From: Candidatus Nitrosocosmicus franklandus
Lineage (GTDB): Archaea > Thermoproteota > Nitrososphaeria > Nitrososphaerales > Nitrososphaeraceae
Direction: 5' to 3'
Assembly (NCBI RefSeq): GCF_900696045.1
Contig: NZ_LR216287.1
Location: forward strand, 2,709,854-2,773,853
Length of the DNA: 64,000 bases
The position numbers and the translations under genes were made by a program. Each line of letters begins with the position of its first letter. Within the stretch, counting starts at the first letter, position 1. Below, in pieces: positions 10,259 through 19,178 of this stretch. The notes under the pieces were generated by a model. That model was not told the origin of the DNA and searched no databases. It saw only the letters and a program-made list of their open reading frames with translations.

Positions 10259-10492
10259 TTACTGATTTGTCTGTAATGTAGAATTTCCTTCGGTCCAGTT
10301 TCCGGTATGATTAGAGCTTGTTGAATTCAGATAAGAAGTATTATTTTCGTTAAGACCAAGATGTATGTCATTACTAATCGATTCGTTTTGCGAAAATGCC
10401 ATATTCGTATTACTGATAACTACTACTCCGACGAGAAGAGTCACTGCGATTCCAACAAAAAGACTATTTTGAAATATTTTGTTATTCATCAA
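10259..10492 (-). CDS. Small exported Asn/Ser-rich protein
   Basis: 77 residues: a positively charged start (MMNNK), a hydrophobic core (SLFVGIAVTLLVGVVVI) and a likely cleavage region around SNTNMAFSQN, followed by a short mature part of about 43 residues rich in Asn, Ser and Thr with at least five N-x-S/T sequons. This fits a secreted or surface-tethered small glycoprotein. No family recognised. Its operator or partner is not evident from the neighbourhood. Confidence 0.6.
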   Translation of the reverse strand: MMNNKIFQNSLFVGIAVTLLVGVVVISNTNMAFSQNESISNDIHLGLNENNTSYLNSTSSNHTGNWTEGNSTLQTNQ

Positions 10493-10723
10493 TTCTTATC
10501 GAATCTGCTAGTTATTTTATTCCTTTTATCTATGCAAATTAAAAAGAGTAGGTGTAAAACCTACATATTTATTTCTAGTTCGCTTACTTGTCATGCAGTA
10601 ATTAAGGACGGAGAAATTTAATAAAATGATGATCACAAGATGGATAGATAGATAAAAATCGAGTTTGAAATCCCTTATATGGGATAATATCTACTTTCAC
10701 ATTTTAAACAGATTGACTCTTGC

Positions 10724-11330
10724 TTACACCTGTTTTAACTTTTGCAGTTCACTTAAATAGTTGCCATATCTCTTTGAGAATCCTTTCTCATCGATGTCAA
10801 AATGAATATCAATATTATTTGGTTCCGAAATGATGGCAAACTGGGTTAAGAGTTTTCTAAACTCTGGGTCATATTTTAAATTATTATATTCGTTTAGTAT
10901 TAATGACAATAGTAGCACCAACCTTCTTCTTAGTCCTAATATAAGAAACGCATGGATTAGATATATTCTAGCATCAAAAGAATCACTATTTAATGCAGAC
11001 AGGTAAAATTCAAACAAAAGATTCTTTAAAGGTAATCCAGAGCCATCTTTTAGCAGCAATCTGTACCTCCTGGGACTCTACAAATTCTTCAATTCTTGCA
11101 TCTTTTAGGAGCTTGTTGAACAACTTAACTATTTCCCGGAGACTAATAGTTTCTTTTCCCATTTCTAAAACACCAAGCCTTACAGCAATTCGATCTCTAT
11201 CCTCTAAATAAAATTGTGTCTACATCAGTGTTCGCTTGAAGTTTACTAATACCGTCCGCAGTTGTTTCAATTGGAATAAATTCAATCAACTTCTCTAGTT
11301 CCTTAAAGATTCCATATGATAAATGGAACT
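10724..11330 (-). pseudogene. Decayed gene, function not recognised
   Basis: Three frames join into one protein-like string. From upstream: about 11328-11208 encodes a segment ending NTDVDTILF, a one-base shift leads into EDRDRIAVRLGVLEMGKETISLREIVKLFNKLLKDA (about 11208-11050), and a second shift leads into DGSGLPLKNLLFEFYLSAL and on to the stop at 10724. A start codon is not evident. The last segment alone (111 codons) is an intact frame beginning with TTG. Composition is helical and charged, as in a cytosolic regulator or adaptor protein. I do not recognise the family. Two frameshifts and the missing start make an inactive gene likely. Confidence 0.5.
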
Positions 11331-12952
11331 ACATCTAGGTCTATTACAAGTTAATATTTAATACCATTATGATATATGTAGAAATAATATAATATGCGCA
11401 AATTATTTCTACTGTAAAATATACCTGAGAAAAGTATCATGGGCTTATACTTTTGAAAATGTTAGAATTTCTAACGAATTCTAGATGTTAGATATTTAAT
11501 TCTCTCCCCTATGAGTTAAATATTAATAATCGGAAAAAAACAGAAATGAAATTTTTTTATCTTTTTATAATCATATTTGACATGTCGTCTCGAATCGTAC
11601 CTTTTTCTCATTTTCTTTCTCGATTATATTTGGATAAAAAATATCCAGTTTATTCGGTCAGCCTATAATAATGTCATGATCTAACTCAATGTTAACATTG
11701 ATATTTTTTAATGATTTGGAAGGTACAAACACAATTTCCAAGATATAAATAGAAAAAAGGAGAGAGAATCAGGTGGTGTATTGTGTTAATGTTATCATTC
11801 CATTTAATAATTCACCCCTAAAAAAAATTGGATGTAGTCAAATTGGATAAAGGGCTTGATAACCTTTAATGTTACTCCCCATACTAATGAAACTCAATAT
11901 TAGTAAATGAAATAATAGGAATGAAATTTTCATTTCATATAAAGCCACAGCTTACTGTTGTTAATCAGTCCAAAGTATCGATTCATTTACTTTGGGCCGT
12001 ACTAGTAACCTTATTTGTTTCAAATATTTGTCTAAAAATAATAGATCTTTTACTTACCCAGAAATCACTTTCCAATGTAGCTAACAATATCCATAAATGT
12101 GGGCAAAATCCTCTTCGGATCTTGTATATTTTCTGACTCTTGAAGATGGATTAGCACCCACAATAACATCAATTTGACTTTCGTGTTTTAGATTACGATT
12201 GGAAATTGATTTACTACCCTGGGTAGTTGAATAGAATCCGGTAACTTTGTTGAATTTCATAAAGAGATCTTGTATTTAGCAATATTTCTTTCATATGTAA
12301 TGTGTAATTATCGCCATTTGTGAGCAGGTTTTGCACTTAAATATATCCAAGAGAAGAAATCATGTTTTTTCTCAGGGAAAAATGGGCTGAGCAGGTTGTT
12401 TTTTTAGTTACCTATTAAGTTTCTTACCGCAGATGACTTGTAAAATAATATGATGAATATAAGTAACCAGGTGTGATGTGTTTGCAATCTATATCAAGAA
12501 GATTAGTAACGAAATGGATGCTCCAAAGAAAAGTGTGATGTCCAAATTAGTGCACTGGATTATAGAAAGGAATAATTGATGACTACCTTATAAAATAATC
12601 AAATTTTGTTCACATTACTTTGATTTGACATGTCTTCTATTCTTTTGCACAGAATTAAAATATAAATTTGAGTACAATAATGCGCTTACTTAAATCAAAT
12701 ATTGTATGTTGAAGTAACATTCTTATAGTGGGTGCCAATATTGACACTATTTAAGAAACAATTCCCACCTACTTGTTGTACTGGTTTGAAAAGTTTTAAT
12801 GTAAAGTAGGTTTGAACGTATCCATATTCCTACCTACTTTTACCAAAGAGGATAATTAAATGCGAATAATTCTCATATGATATGTAGTCTTTGCACATAG
12901 AACTTTGCTTTTATTGTATTCTTTGTCATGATAAGAATATATGATCTTTCTA
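11331..12952. other. 1.6-kb non-coding stretch with a strong inverted repeat
   Basis: Very AT-rich and without a credible gene; a 71-codon frame at 11921-12136 has no recognisable features. Near the end an inverted repeat has arms at 12801-12811 and 12832-12843 (GTAAAGTAGGT and ACCTACTTTTAC, one extra T). The same CCTACTT core appears once more at about 12768-12774. The region may hold undetected regulatory RNA, but nothing proves it. Confidence 0.45.
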
Positions 12953-13174
12953 ATGAATGAACTGACGGATTTTAGAAACGAAAAAGAAAAAGAATATGAT
13001 TTTACAAACCACTTAACTTTCAAATATACATTGGAATGTAACATATGCCTTTGGAAGAGTTCATTCTACGAAGTATCAGGAAGCATTTATTTGGACAGTC
13101 AAAAAGTGTCCTGTCCTCTTTGTCACAACAGACAAATTATATGGCAAAAAACCCAGGTTAAGAATACCCCTTAA
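12953..13174 (+). CDS. Small zinc-ribbon protein, unknown function
   Basis: 73 residues from the second ATG of the frame (MNELTDF). A charged N-terminus precedes two Cys pairs, CNIC (about residues 29-32) and CPLC (about 55-58) followed by HNRQ, which can build one zinc site. It resembles the other ribbon micro-proteins in this window in size and layout rather than in sequence. The frame at 12941 has an earlier ATG four residues upstream. Function unknown. Confidence 0.5.
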   Translation: MNELTDFRNEKEKEYDFTNHLTFKYTLECNICLWKSSFYEVSGSIYLDSQKVSCPLCHNRQIIWQKTQVKNTP

Positions 13175-13590
13175 AGAAAGATCCAACGGTTGAATAATTT
13201 TGTGGACAGTTGAATCACTATTGCTTACCCTTGTTGATTCAAAATATTCAGTTGGAGGTCCTAAATCCCTGATATACTCAAAGTCAGTAAAGGGCGTCTC
13301 CTCCTTGTATAATGGAACATCAAATGCCATCACATTCTGTCAAGCAGAAGCCAAAGTATTTTCGGATTTTAAAAAGCGTTTATTTAGAAGGATATTTTTT
13401 ACCGAGTTACCTGACTTTTAATATGGGTTCATGCCATGAGAAATTTATGTGTATTGGAATACTATAGAAATTAGATGAATCATTATTATAAATTTGTTTT
13501 ATGAGCATATGCTCAACAATTTCATAGAGAGAGCTTGGTTACCCAAATTGTAAATATATAGTAAGATGTGGCAATTAATTCTATTTAATA

Positions 13591-13734
13591 TATGCAAATT
13601 TTCAAAAGCCAATCTAACAAAAAAGTTAATAGTTATGGATGCATAAAATTCTAGATATCTGCAATTTATGCATATTTTTACTAATCCTGCATAAAGAAAT
13701 TAAAATATATATTTTTGTAGACAAAAACTATGCA
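13591..13734 (+). promoter_or_regulatory. Cluster of TGCA/TGCATA motifs and TATA box upstream of the ABC importer
   Basis: The tetramer TGCA occurs at 13593, 13640, 13660, 13669, 13688 and 13731, five of the six within TGCATA or TATGCA. This density is far above what a 35 percent GC sequence should give. A TATA-like run (TAAAATATATATTTTT) lies at about 13700-13716, some 28 bases before the TTG at 13735. The same core occurs at 15749 and 15800 before the ComA-HTH gene. I read this as an operator array; the binding protein is unknown. Confidence 0.45.
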
Positions 13735-14616
13735 TTGTCTAAATTATCAACCACGTTTCAGACTAATGATAAACCGATTCTAAAGTTAGAGAACATATAC
13801 AAAGAATACCATGAGAAGAAGAATCAAATCCATTCTTATAAACACGTTGTAATTAACAAACTTAATCTCCATATTCGAGAAGGAGAGTTTGTTACTATCG
13901 TTGGTCCTTCAGGTTGTGGAAAAAGTACATTACTCAATTTGGTTGCAGGATTGGATCCGATATTTGACGGCAAGATACATGTTGATGAAATACCTATAAA
14001 CAGATCACCTGATACTGACCGTGTTGTAGTATTTCAAGAAGGGGCCTTGTTCCCATGGTTGACCGTTTATGAAAACATCGAATTTGGATTAAAGATTGCA
14101 AGAGTACCAAGGAATAAAAGAAAAGAAAAGGTGCTCAAACTTATAGAAATGGTTCAGTTATTAAACTTCACCAATGCTTACATTCATCAATTATCTGGAG
14201 GTATGAAACAGAGGGTGGCAATAGCCAGAGCATTAGCACTAGACCCAAAAATATTGTTGATGGATGAACCATTCGCAGCCTTAGATGTCCAAACTAGAAA
14301 AATACTCTATAACCACCTTTTAAGGATTCACGAAGAGACCAAAAAAACGATCCTCTTTGTTACACACAATATCCATGAAGCTGTCACTCTTGGAGATAGA
14401 GTAATAATAATGTCTCCAAAATTAGCCAATATAAAAAAGCAAATTATTGTGAATATCCCCAGACCCAGAAGCATTGATCATCCTCTTGTAGAATCAATAA
14501 CTAGAGAAGTAATTTCCGAATCAAATGATTTATTTGCAATTGATAATAAGATTGCCGGAGGCGACCCCGATAATGAAATTATAGCCAACGGGGATATGAC
14601 TTCGCTAGTTAGATAG
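13735..14616 (+). CDS. ABC transporter ATP-binding protein, nitrate/sulfonate/taurine importer type
   Basis: Nucleotide-binding subunit of an SsuB/TauB/NrtD-type importer. Walker A GPSGCGKST, Q-loop VVVFQEGALFPW, signature LSGGMKQR, Walker B ILLMDEPFAALD and the switch His in VTHNIHEA are all intact. The frame opens at an ATG at 13639, but its first 32 residues are hydrophobic and unlike the family; a TTG at 13735 (MSKLSTTF) sits about 28 bases from a TATA-like element, so I prefer it (293 residues). The permease begins 8 bases after the stop, which marks an operon. It probably energises both permease copies of this locus. The substrate cannot be fixed: sulfonates, taurine, nitrate/cyanate or thiamine precursors are all carried by this subfamily. 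Confidence 0.88.
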   Translation: MSKLSTTFQTNDKPILKLENIYKEYHEKKNQIHSYKHVVINKLNLHIREGEFVTIVGPSGCGKSTLLNLVAGLDPIFDGKIHVDEIPINRSPDTDRVVVFQEGALFPWLTVYENIEFGLKIARVPRNKRKEKVLKLIEMVQLLNFTNAYIHQLSGGMKQRVAIARALALDPKILLMDEPFAALDVQTRKILYNHLLRIHEETKKTILFVTHNIHEAVTLGDRVIIMSPKLANIKKQIIVNIPRPRSIDHPLVESITREVISESNDLFAIDNKIAGGDPDNEIIANGDMTSLVR

Positions 14617-14624
14617 TATCAAAA

Positions 14625-15443
14625 ATGCAAAGACTACAAAGTCGGTTAAATAAACCAGAGAAAAGAATCGATCTCAAAGGTTTTTCTAACACAATCTTAT
14701 TTATTGCAGTGTTTATTGGTATATGGCAAATTGCCTATCTAAGTGGAATCTGGCCTAAGGTATCGTTACCTTCACCTATAATGGTGGTAGAAGCATTCTA
14801 TGATCTTATTTTAGACAACACGTTGCTAGTAAGTATAGGAATAACGCTTTACAGACTCTTGATTGGATTTGCGGTTTCAATTGTAATAGGTATTGGTGTA
14901 GGACTTGCGATGGTAAAGTTCACTGGATTTGGTAAAACAATGAGCTCATTTGCTATAGGATTGCAGTCATTTCCCAGTGTAGCTTGGGTACCCTTTGCTA
15001 TATTGCTTATCGGTTTGAATGATATTGGCATCCTGTTTGTAGTTATTATGAGTTCTGTATTTTCGGTTATGATATCAGCGTATAGCGGTATAAGAAATAT
15101 ACCTCCTATTTATTTAAAGGCTGCAAGAAATATGGGAGCAAAGGGTTTCGCCCTGTTTAGACATTTAATGATTCCAGCGGCAACACCTGCTCTGATAGTA
15201 GGAATCAAACAAGCATGGTCGTTTGCGTGGCACGCACTTGTAGGAGCAGAAATCCTAATGGCCGCATCCATAGGGATAGGACATATACTACTAGTAGGAA
15301 GAGAGTTTCAACTAATGGATCAGATAATAGCATCCATGATCACAATTTTCGCATTAGGAATGATATTTGATAAGGTAATCTTTGCAAAGTTAGATGACAA
15401 AGTTAGAGAAAAGTGGGGTCTAAGGCATGAACAAATAAGTTGA
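14625..15443 (+). CDS. ABC transporter permease, SsuC/TauC-like (copy 1)
   Basis: 272-residue inner-membrane subunit with six membrane segments and the BPD_transp_1 coupling motif AARNMGAKGFALFRHLMIPAATPA, in which the EAA-type G is present (written here as positions about 165-188). The start is ATG 14625 directly after the ATPase gene. From Ser at FSNTILF to RHEQ the DNA (14683-15434) is identical to copy 2; the first 20 residues and the last two differ. Pairs with the upstream ATPase. Confidence 0.9.
   Translation: MQRLQSRLNKPEKRIDLKGFSNTILFIAVFIGIWQIAYLSGIWPKVSLPSPIMVVEAFYDLILDNTLLVSIGITLYRLLIGFAVSIVIGIGVGLAMVKFTGFGKTMSSFAIGLQSFPSVAWVPFAILLIGLNDIGILFVVIMSSVFSVMISAYSGIRNIPPIYLKAARNMGAKGFALFRHLMIPAATPALIVGIKQAWSFAWHALVGAEILMAASIGIGHILLVGREFQLMDQIIASMITIFALGMIFDKVIFAKLDDKVREKWGLRHEQIS
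14683..15434 (+). repeat. 752-bp perfect direct repeat, copy 1 (permease core)
   Basis: Identical in my reading to 18248-18999, at a constant offset of 3565 bases, and bounded on both sides by unrelated sequence. It covers all but the ends of the permease reading frame, including silent positions. Confidence 0.9.
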
Positions 15444-15845
15444 TAATAGTCCATTAAACAATATATTGTAGAAAAGATAAAGGAGTTCTTTATGTAAGCA
15501 ATTTGTTACCTAATTAACTAACCATAACAATTTTTAGATAATACAACAGACTTTATTAATATTAACAATCAGATTCATTGACTCAACAATTCGTTCCACC
15601 ATGGCATTTCTAATGCTAATATATAATAACGTATTCACGAGCAAATAAAGAAAACAAAATCTTCTAAGCTTCCCTTTTTGTATCGATAAAAAATTATCAG
15701 AACCCTGGTAAATTTGCCATATCACAATCGATCTTAATGCGAGAAATTTGCATATTATATGAAAATTATAACCTAAAATTTATGGCTGGGAGACAAAAAT
15801 GCATATATCAATTTCATTATATGTAAAACCTGCGTATATCATTTT
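15444..15845 (+). promoter_or_regulatory. Intergenic region with TGCATA motifs before the ComA-HTH gene
   Basis: No gene seen (a minus-strand frame at 15534-15725 is not credible). TGCATA occurs at 15749-15754 and 15800-15805, and a related TGCGTATA lies at about 15831. The same core is clustered before the ABC ATPase gene, suggesting shared regulation. Confidence 0.4.
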
Positions 15846-16832
15846 ATGTTAGAAAGTCTAAGTGGGGATCGCATAGATCAAAATAAACCACGTCATGATG
15901 GTATTACCTACATAATAGACAAATTCCAAGGTTTGGACAAGGAGAATTTTGAAACAATTTCATCATATATCGATATGGTAAAGATCTACAGTGCTTTTCC
16001 TCTTCTTTTAAAGGAAGAGAGCCTAATTAAGAGAATCGATTTTTATCATAGCTTAAATGTATTGGTATCAACAGGCAGTACCCTAACCGAATATGCCATT
16101 CGCGAAAATGTATTTGAAAAATTTGTCGAAAGTTCCAAGAGATTGGGATTTGATTTAATAGAGATAAGTGAAAACAGCATTCATTTAACGCTCGAAGAAA
16201 AGAAAAAAATAATAAAAATTCTCAATGCTCATGATATTAGAGCACAGTGGAAGATTGGAAAAAAAGATCCCAGAAGACAACTTTCTGTTGAAGAGACCGT
16301 AAGGAAAATGAGCGAAATTTTAGAAATTAGCCAAGAAAAAATAATTCTCGAAGCAAATTTAGGTTATAATGTAGGGATATACGATGAAAAAGGAGATATC
16401 AAATGGAATCTCCTTTCGGCCATAACATCAAAGGTATCGCCAAATAGTATCATTTTTGAAGCTCCGTTAGAAATACAACAAGCTGTACTAATAGCTGAAT
16501 TTGGTCAAAGAGTAAACCTTGGAGAAATACGACTGGAGAATGTTTTGTCTGTTGAATCCCAGAGGAGAGGATTTCTTTCGAAAGCCAGCTTCAGCATTAC
16601 ACCTGTTAGAAAAGGCCCAGAGGGAAGCCCTGCCACTAAATTTATTCATTACATTATCCGCAACAAACATCCCATCGATCAAAGTGAGCTGATGTATGTG
16701 ACAAATTTACCTAGAAGAACAGTGCAAGCCTCAATAGAGGAGTTGAAACAACAAGGGCTCATAATTGAAAAAAATAGCCTAGATGACACTAGAAAGAAAG
16801 TCTACAACTTGGTGAAAAATGAATGGATATAA
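15846..16832 (+). CDS. ComA-like (phosphosulfolactate synthase fold) protein with C-terminal winged helix
   Basis: 328 residues. Residues 1 to about 260 follow the ComA/HSA32 TIM-barrel family: DGITYIIDK, SYIDMVKI, STGSTLTEYA, LGFDLIEIS, IGKKD, IIFEAPLEIQQ and VNLGEIRLENVLSVESQRRGF align in order with (2R)-phospho-3-sulfolactate synthase. Several catalytic-region residues differ from what I recall of ComA: the FGWGTS segment is IYSAFP, GGT is GST, EVGKK is KIGKK and the EGRESG segment is EANLGY. About residues 265-328 form a MarR/ArsR-like winged helix (SELMYVTNLPRRTVQASIEE, then LKQQGLIIEK). The normal enzyme is about 250 residues with no DNA-binding part. It lies inside a sulfonate-type ABC locus, between the two permease copies. 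I infer a ligand-sensing regulator derived from a sulfonate enzyme. Confidence 0.75.
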   Translation: MLESLSGDRIDQNKPRHDGITYIIDKFQGLDKENFETISSYIDMVKIYSAFPLLLKEESLIKRIDFYHSLNVLVSTGSTLTEYAIRENVFEKFVESSKRLGFDLIEISENSIHLTLEEKKKIIKILNAHDIRAQWKIGKKDPRRQLSVEETVRKMSEILEISQEKIILEANLGYNVGIYDEKGDIKWNLLSAITSKVSPNSIIFEAPLEIQQAVLIAEFGQRVNLGEIRLENVLSVESQRRGFLSKASFSITPVRKGPEGSPATKFIHYIIRNKHPIDQSELMYVTNLPRRTVQASIEELKQQGLIIEKNSLDDTRKKVYNLVKNEWI

Positions 16833-17278
16833 AGATGAGAGGCTTTTTCGTTCAAAATACGCGGTTCGAAAGAAAATTACCAATAAAGATAGCCAGGATC
16901 GGATGAAGAAACTTTGATGTCTTATAAAATTATAGAATTCCGCACAATTTTTTACATCCAGTGATACTGGAGTTGCACCAAAAACATAAATGTATTATCA
17001 TGTTTGGACTGGTAAGGATTTTGATCATGTAGAAATTATTTTAGTTCTGAAATATGGATGACAATTACCAAATCTTCTTAACGAGATCAATCGATCTCAT
17101 GTCAAGTCTATTCCCCCACCCACCAGTAACAAAAGTAACAAAATGCTAAATCTGTTAGCCAGACCTCAGACAATTATCTTTCCTAGAAAATTATTCTGCT
17201 AAAAAATCCGTGACAACATTTTCCTGAAAATCTAAGATATCCAATAAATATTGAATGGTAGTAGTGAAATTTACAAGT
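16833..17278. other. Intergenic stretch, no gene seen
   Basis: Spacer after the ComA-HTH gene. A TATA-like ATAAATATT lies about 35 bases before the next gene. A minus-strand frame at 17191-17388 is the shadow of the exported protein. Confidence 0.4.
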
Positions 17279-17536
17279 ATGAATACAACTAAAACATTAC
17301 TAGTATCAACAGCAGTGGTTTTTGCACTTGCATTGATTTTGGCTCCTTTAGCCATTTCAGAGGATGCACTAGCAAAAAAGAGTAACAAGGCAAAACAAAT
17401 AATCAGTCAATCACAAAAATCAAAACAAAACAGCCAAGTAATTTCTGGAGATAGTTCAGTATTTTCTGGAAACAACATCAACTTCCAGTTCCAAACTAAC
17501 TCCGGTAATAACGCACTAGCTCAATCAAACAACTAA
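17279..17536 (+). CDS. Small exported Gln/Asn/Ser-rich protein
   Basis: 85 residues from ATG 17279 (MNTTKTLL; the frame begins at 17255 but that start lacks support). A signal peptide runs through VSTAVVFALALILAPLAIS to an A-L-A-like cleavage site before KKSNKAK. The mature part, about 55 residues, is basic at first and then almost purely Gln, Asn, Ser and Gly (SGNNINFQFQTNSGNN). This composition resembles exported structural or aggregating peptides of thaumarchaea. It sits between the two permease copies but has its own spacing on both sides. No family recognised. Confidence 0.65.
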   Translation: MNTTKTLLVSTAVVFALALILAPLAISEDALAKKSNKAKQIISQSQKSKQNSQVISGDSSVFSGNNINFQFQTNSGNNALAQSNN

Positions 17537-18087
17537 TCTAACCAACCTATTTTTTTGACGCAAGTAAACAATTTCAAACAAAGAATCAATTTTTGCCACC
17601 AATCAATGATCTTTTATTAAAAGGATTATCTGGCGGTTGTTCCTTTTCGATATAAGAAAGGATATGGCCAAATTATCATTCGTTTCACCTTATTCAAGAG
17701 AAGGTTTTAAATAAATTTTGTTTAATTATATTACGAATTTATTATCTTGAAAGATTTCTATAATCACATGGCCGGTCTTTCAATACGAGATTAAATTGAG
17801 AAGCATTGTTAGATTCAACGTACTTATCTGTTAGATTACAATTCAGCAAATACCCAATATCCAACTAAACTTGATTCGATATCCAGATTACTATTTTTTT
17901 CGATATTTCATCGCACATCTATGAAAAAAGGGTCAAGTACAAACTGTTCAATAAAACAATATTTGTATAAATACGTCACTTCTGGATTGGGTCTTAAATA
18001 ACCCGATAGACTCTACACATAATAAAATTATTGCTTAAGAGCGAACAAAATTGATATACGGGTGATCTAATAGTATTAAAGATTTCC
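17537..18087. other. Intergenic stretch, no gene seen
   Basis: 550 bases before permease copy 2. No operator like that before copy 1 was seen (no TGCATA). No RNA gene recognised. Confidence 0.4.
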
Positions 18088-19017
18088 TTGAAAACATACT
18101 CGGCGGACAACAATGACCGTGATTTTGATGGCAATGTTGATCGCGAGAAAGGAGTTGGCGCGATAGAAGAATCAGAACTAATTTCATCCAAAACAGGTAA
18201 ACATACTAGAAAGCGTTCTTTCAAGGGCGCCTTCAAGATAGAAGAGCTTTCTAACACAATCTTATTTATTGCAGTGTTTATTGGTATATGGCAAATTGCC
18301 TATCTAAGTGGAATCTGGCCTAAGGTATCGTTACCTTCACCTATAATGGTGGTAGAAGCATTCTATGATCTTATTTTAGACAACACGTTGCTAGTAAGTA
18401 TAGGAATAACGCTTTACAGACTCTTGATTGGATTTGCGGTTTCAATTGTAATAGGTATTGGTGTAGGACTTGCGATGGTAAAGTTCACTGGATTTGGTAA
18501 AACAATGAGCTCATTTGCTATAGGATTGCAGTCATTTCCCAGTGTAGCTTGGGTACCCTTTGCTATATTGCTTATCGGTTTGAATGATATTGGCATCCTG
18601 TTTGTAGTTATTATGAGTTCTGTATTTTCGGTTATGATATCAGCGTATAGCGGTATAAGAAATATACCTCCTATTTATTTAAAGGCTGCAAGAAATATGG
18701 GAGCAAAGGGTTTCGCCCTGTTTAGACATTTAATGATTCCAGCGGCAACACCTGCTCTGATAGTAGGAATCAAACAAGCATGGTCGTTTGCGTGGCACGC
18801 ACTTGTAGGAGCAGAAATCCTAATGGCCGCATCCATAGGGATAGGACATATACTACTAGTAGGAAGAGAGTTTCAACTAATGGATCAGATAATAGCATCC
18901 ATGATCACAATTTTCGCATTAGGAATGATATTTGATAAGGTAATCTTTGCAAAGTTAGATGACAAAGTTAGAGAAAAGTGGGGTCTAAGGCATGAACAAG
19001 ATATCGAAACCAAATAA
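18088..19017 (+). CDS. ABC transporter permease, SsuC/TauC-like (copy 2)
   Basis: 309 residues starting at TTG 18088. The first 53 residues are a hydrophilic, acidic/basic extension absent from copy 1 (DREKGVGAIEESE and TRKRSFKG); from LSNTILF to RHEQ the protein and DNA are identical to copy 1, after which it ends DIETK. Six membrane segments and the coupling motif are as in copy 1. It precedes the two solute-binding proteins, so it may be the membrane subunit used with them and the single ATPase. The extension could mediate a separate interaction. Confidence 0.88.
   Translation: MKTYSADNNDRDFDGNVDREKGVGAIEESELISSKTGKHTRKRSFKGAFKIEELSNTILFIAVFIGIWQIAYLSGIWPKVSLPSPIMVVEAFYDLILDNTLLVSIGITLYRLLIGFAVSIVIGIGVGLAMVKFTGFGKTMSSFAIGLQSFPSVAWVPFAILLIGLNDIGILFVVIMSSVFSVMISAYSGIRNIPPIYLKAARNMGAKGFALFRHLMIPAATPALIVGIKQAWSFAWHALVGAEILMAASIGIGHILLVGREFQLMDQIIASMITIFALGMIFDKVIFAKLDDKVREKWGLRHEQDIETK
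18248..18999 (+). repeat. 752-bp perfect direct repeat, copy 2 (permease core)
   Basis: Partner of 14683-15434 at offset 3565. The boundaries fall inside both reading frames, leaving different N- and C-termini, which fits homogenisation by gene conversion better than a whole-gene duplication. Confidence 0.9.
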
Positions 19018-19178
19018 AAAGCTAACAAATCCGTGGTTTTAGAGGGTTATTCTTAATCATCAATGTATTATTAATCCAATAGATTAATCATCGGCCCATG
19101 CAAAAATTTCGCGTAACGAGCGTTTTTTGCCTATTTCATATTACTAATAGGTGGCTGACAGAGAAAATTACGTGTTCC

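Noticed and set aside
11921-12136. 71-codon plus-strand frame in the gap
   Set aside because: No signal, membrane or domain features and no plausible promoter.
13076-13421. Overlapping frames on both strands (13076-13333 minus, 13200-13421 plus)
   Set aside because: They exclude one another, the minus frame overlaps the zinc-ribbon gene by about 100 bases, and neither has recognisable features.
15846-16832. Reading the gene as a plain coenzyme M biosynthesis ComA
   Set aside because: Extra winged helix, altered active-site segments and no other coenzyme M genes nearby.
16862-16885. GGTTCGA-like string as a tRNA T-arm
   Set aside because: No acceptor or anticodon stem can be paired with it; no tRNA supported here or elsewhere.
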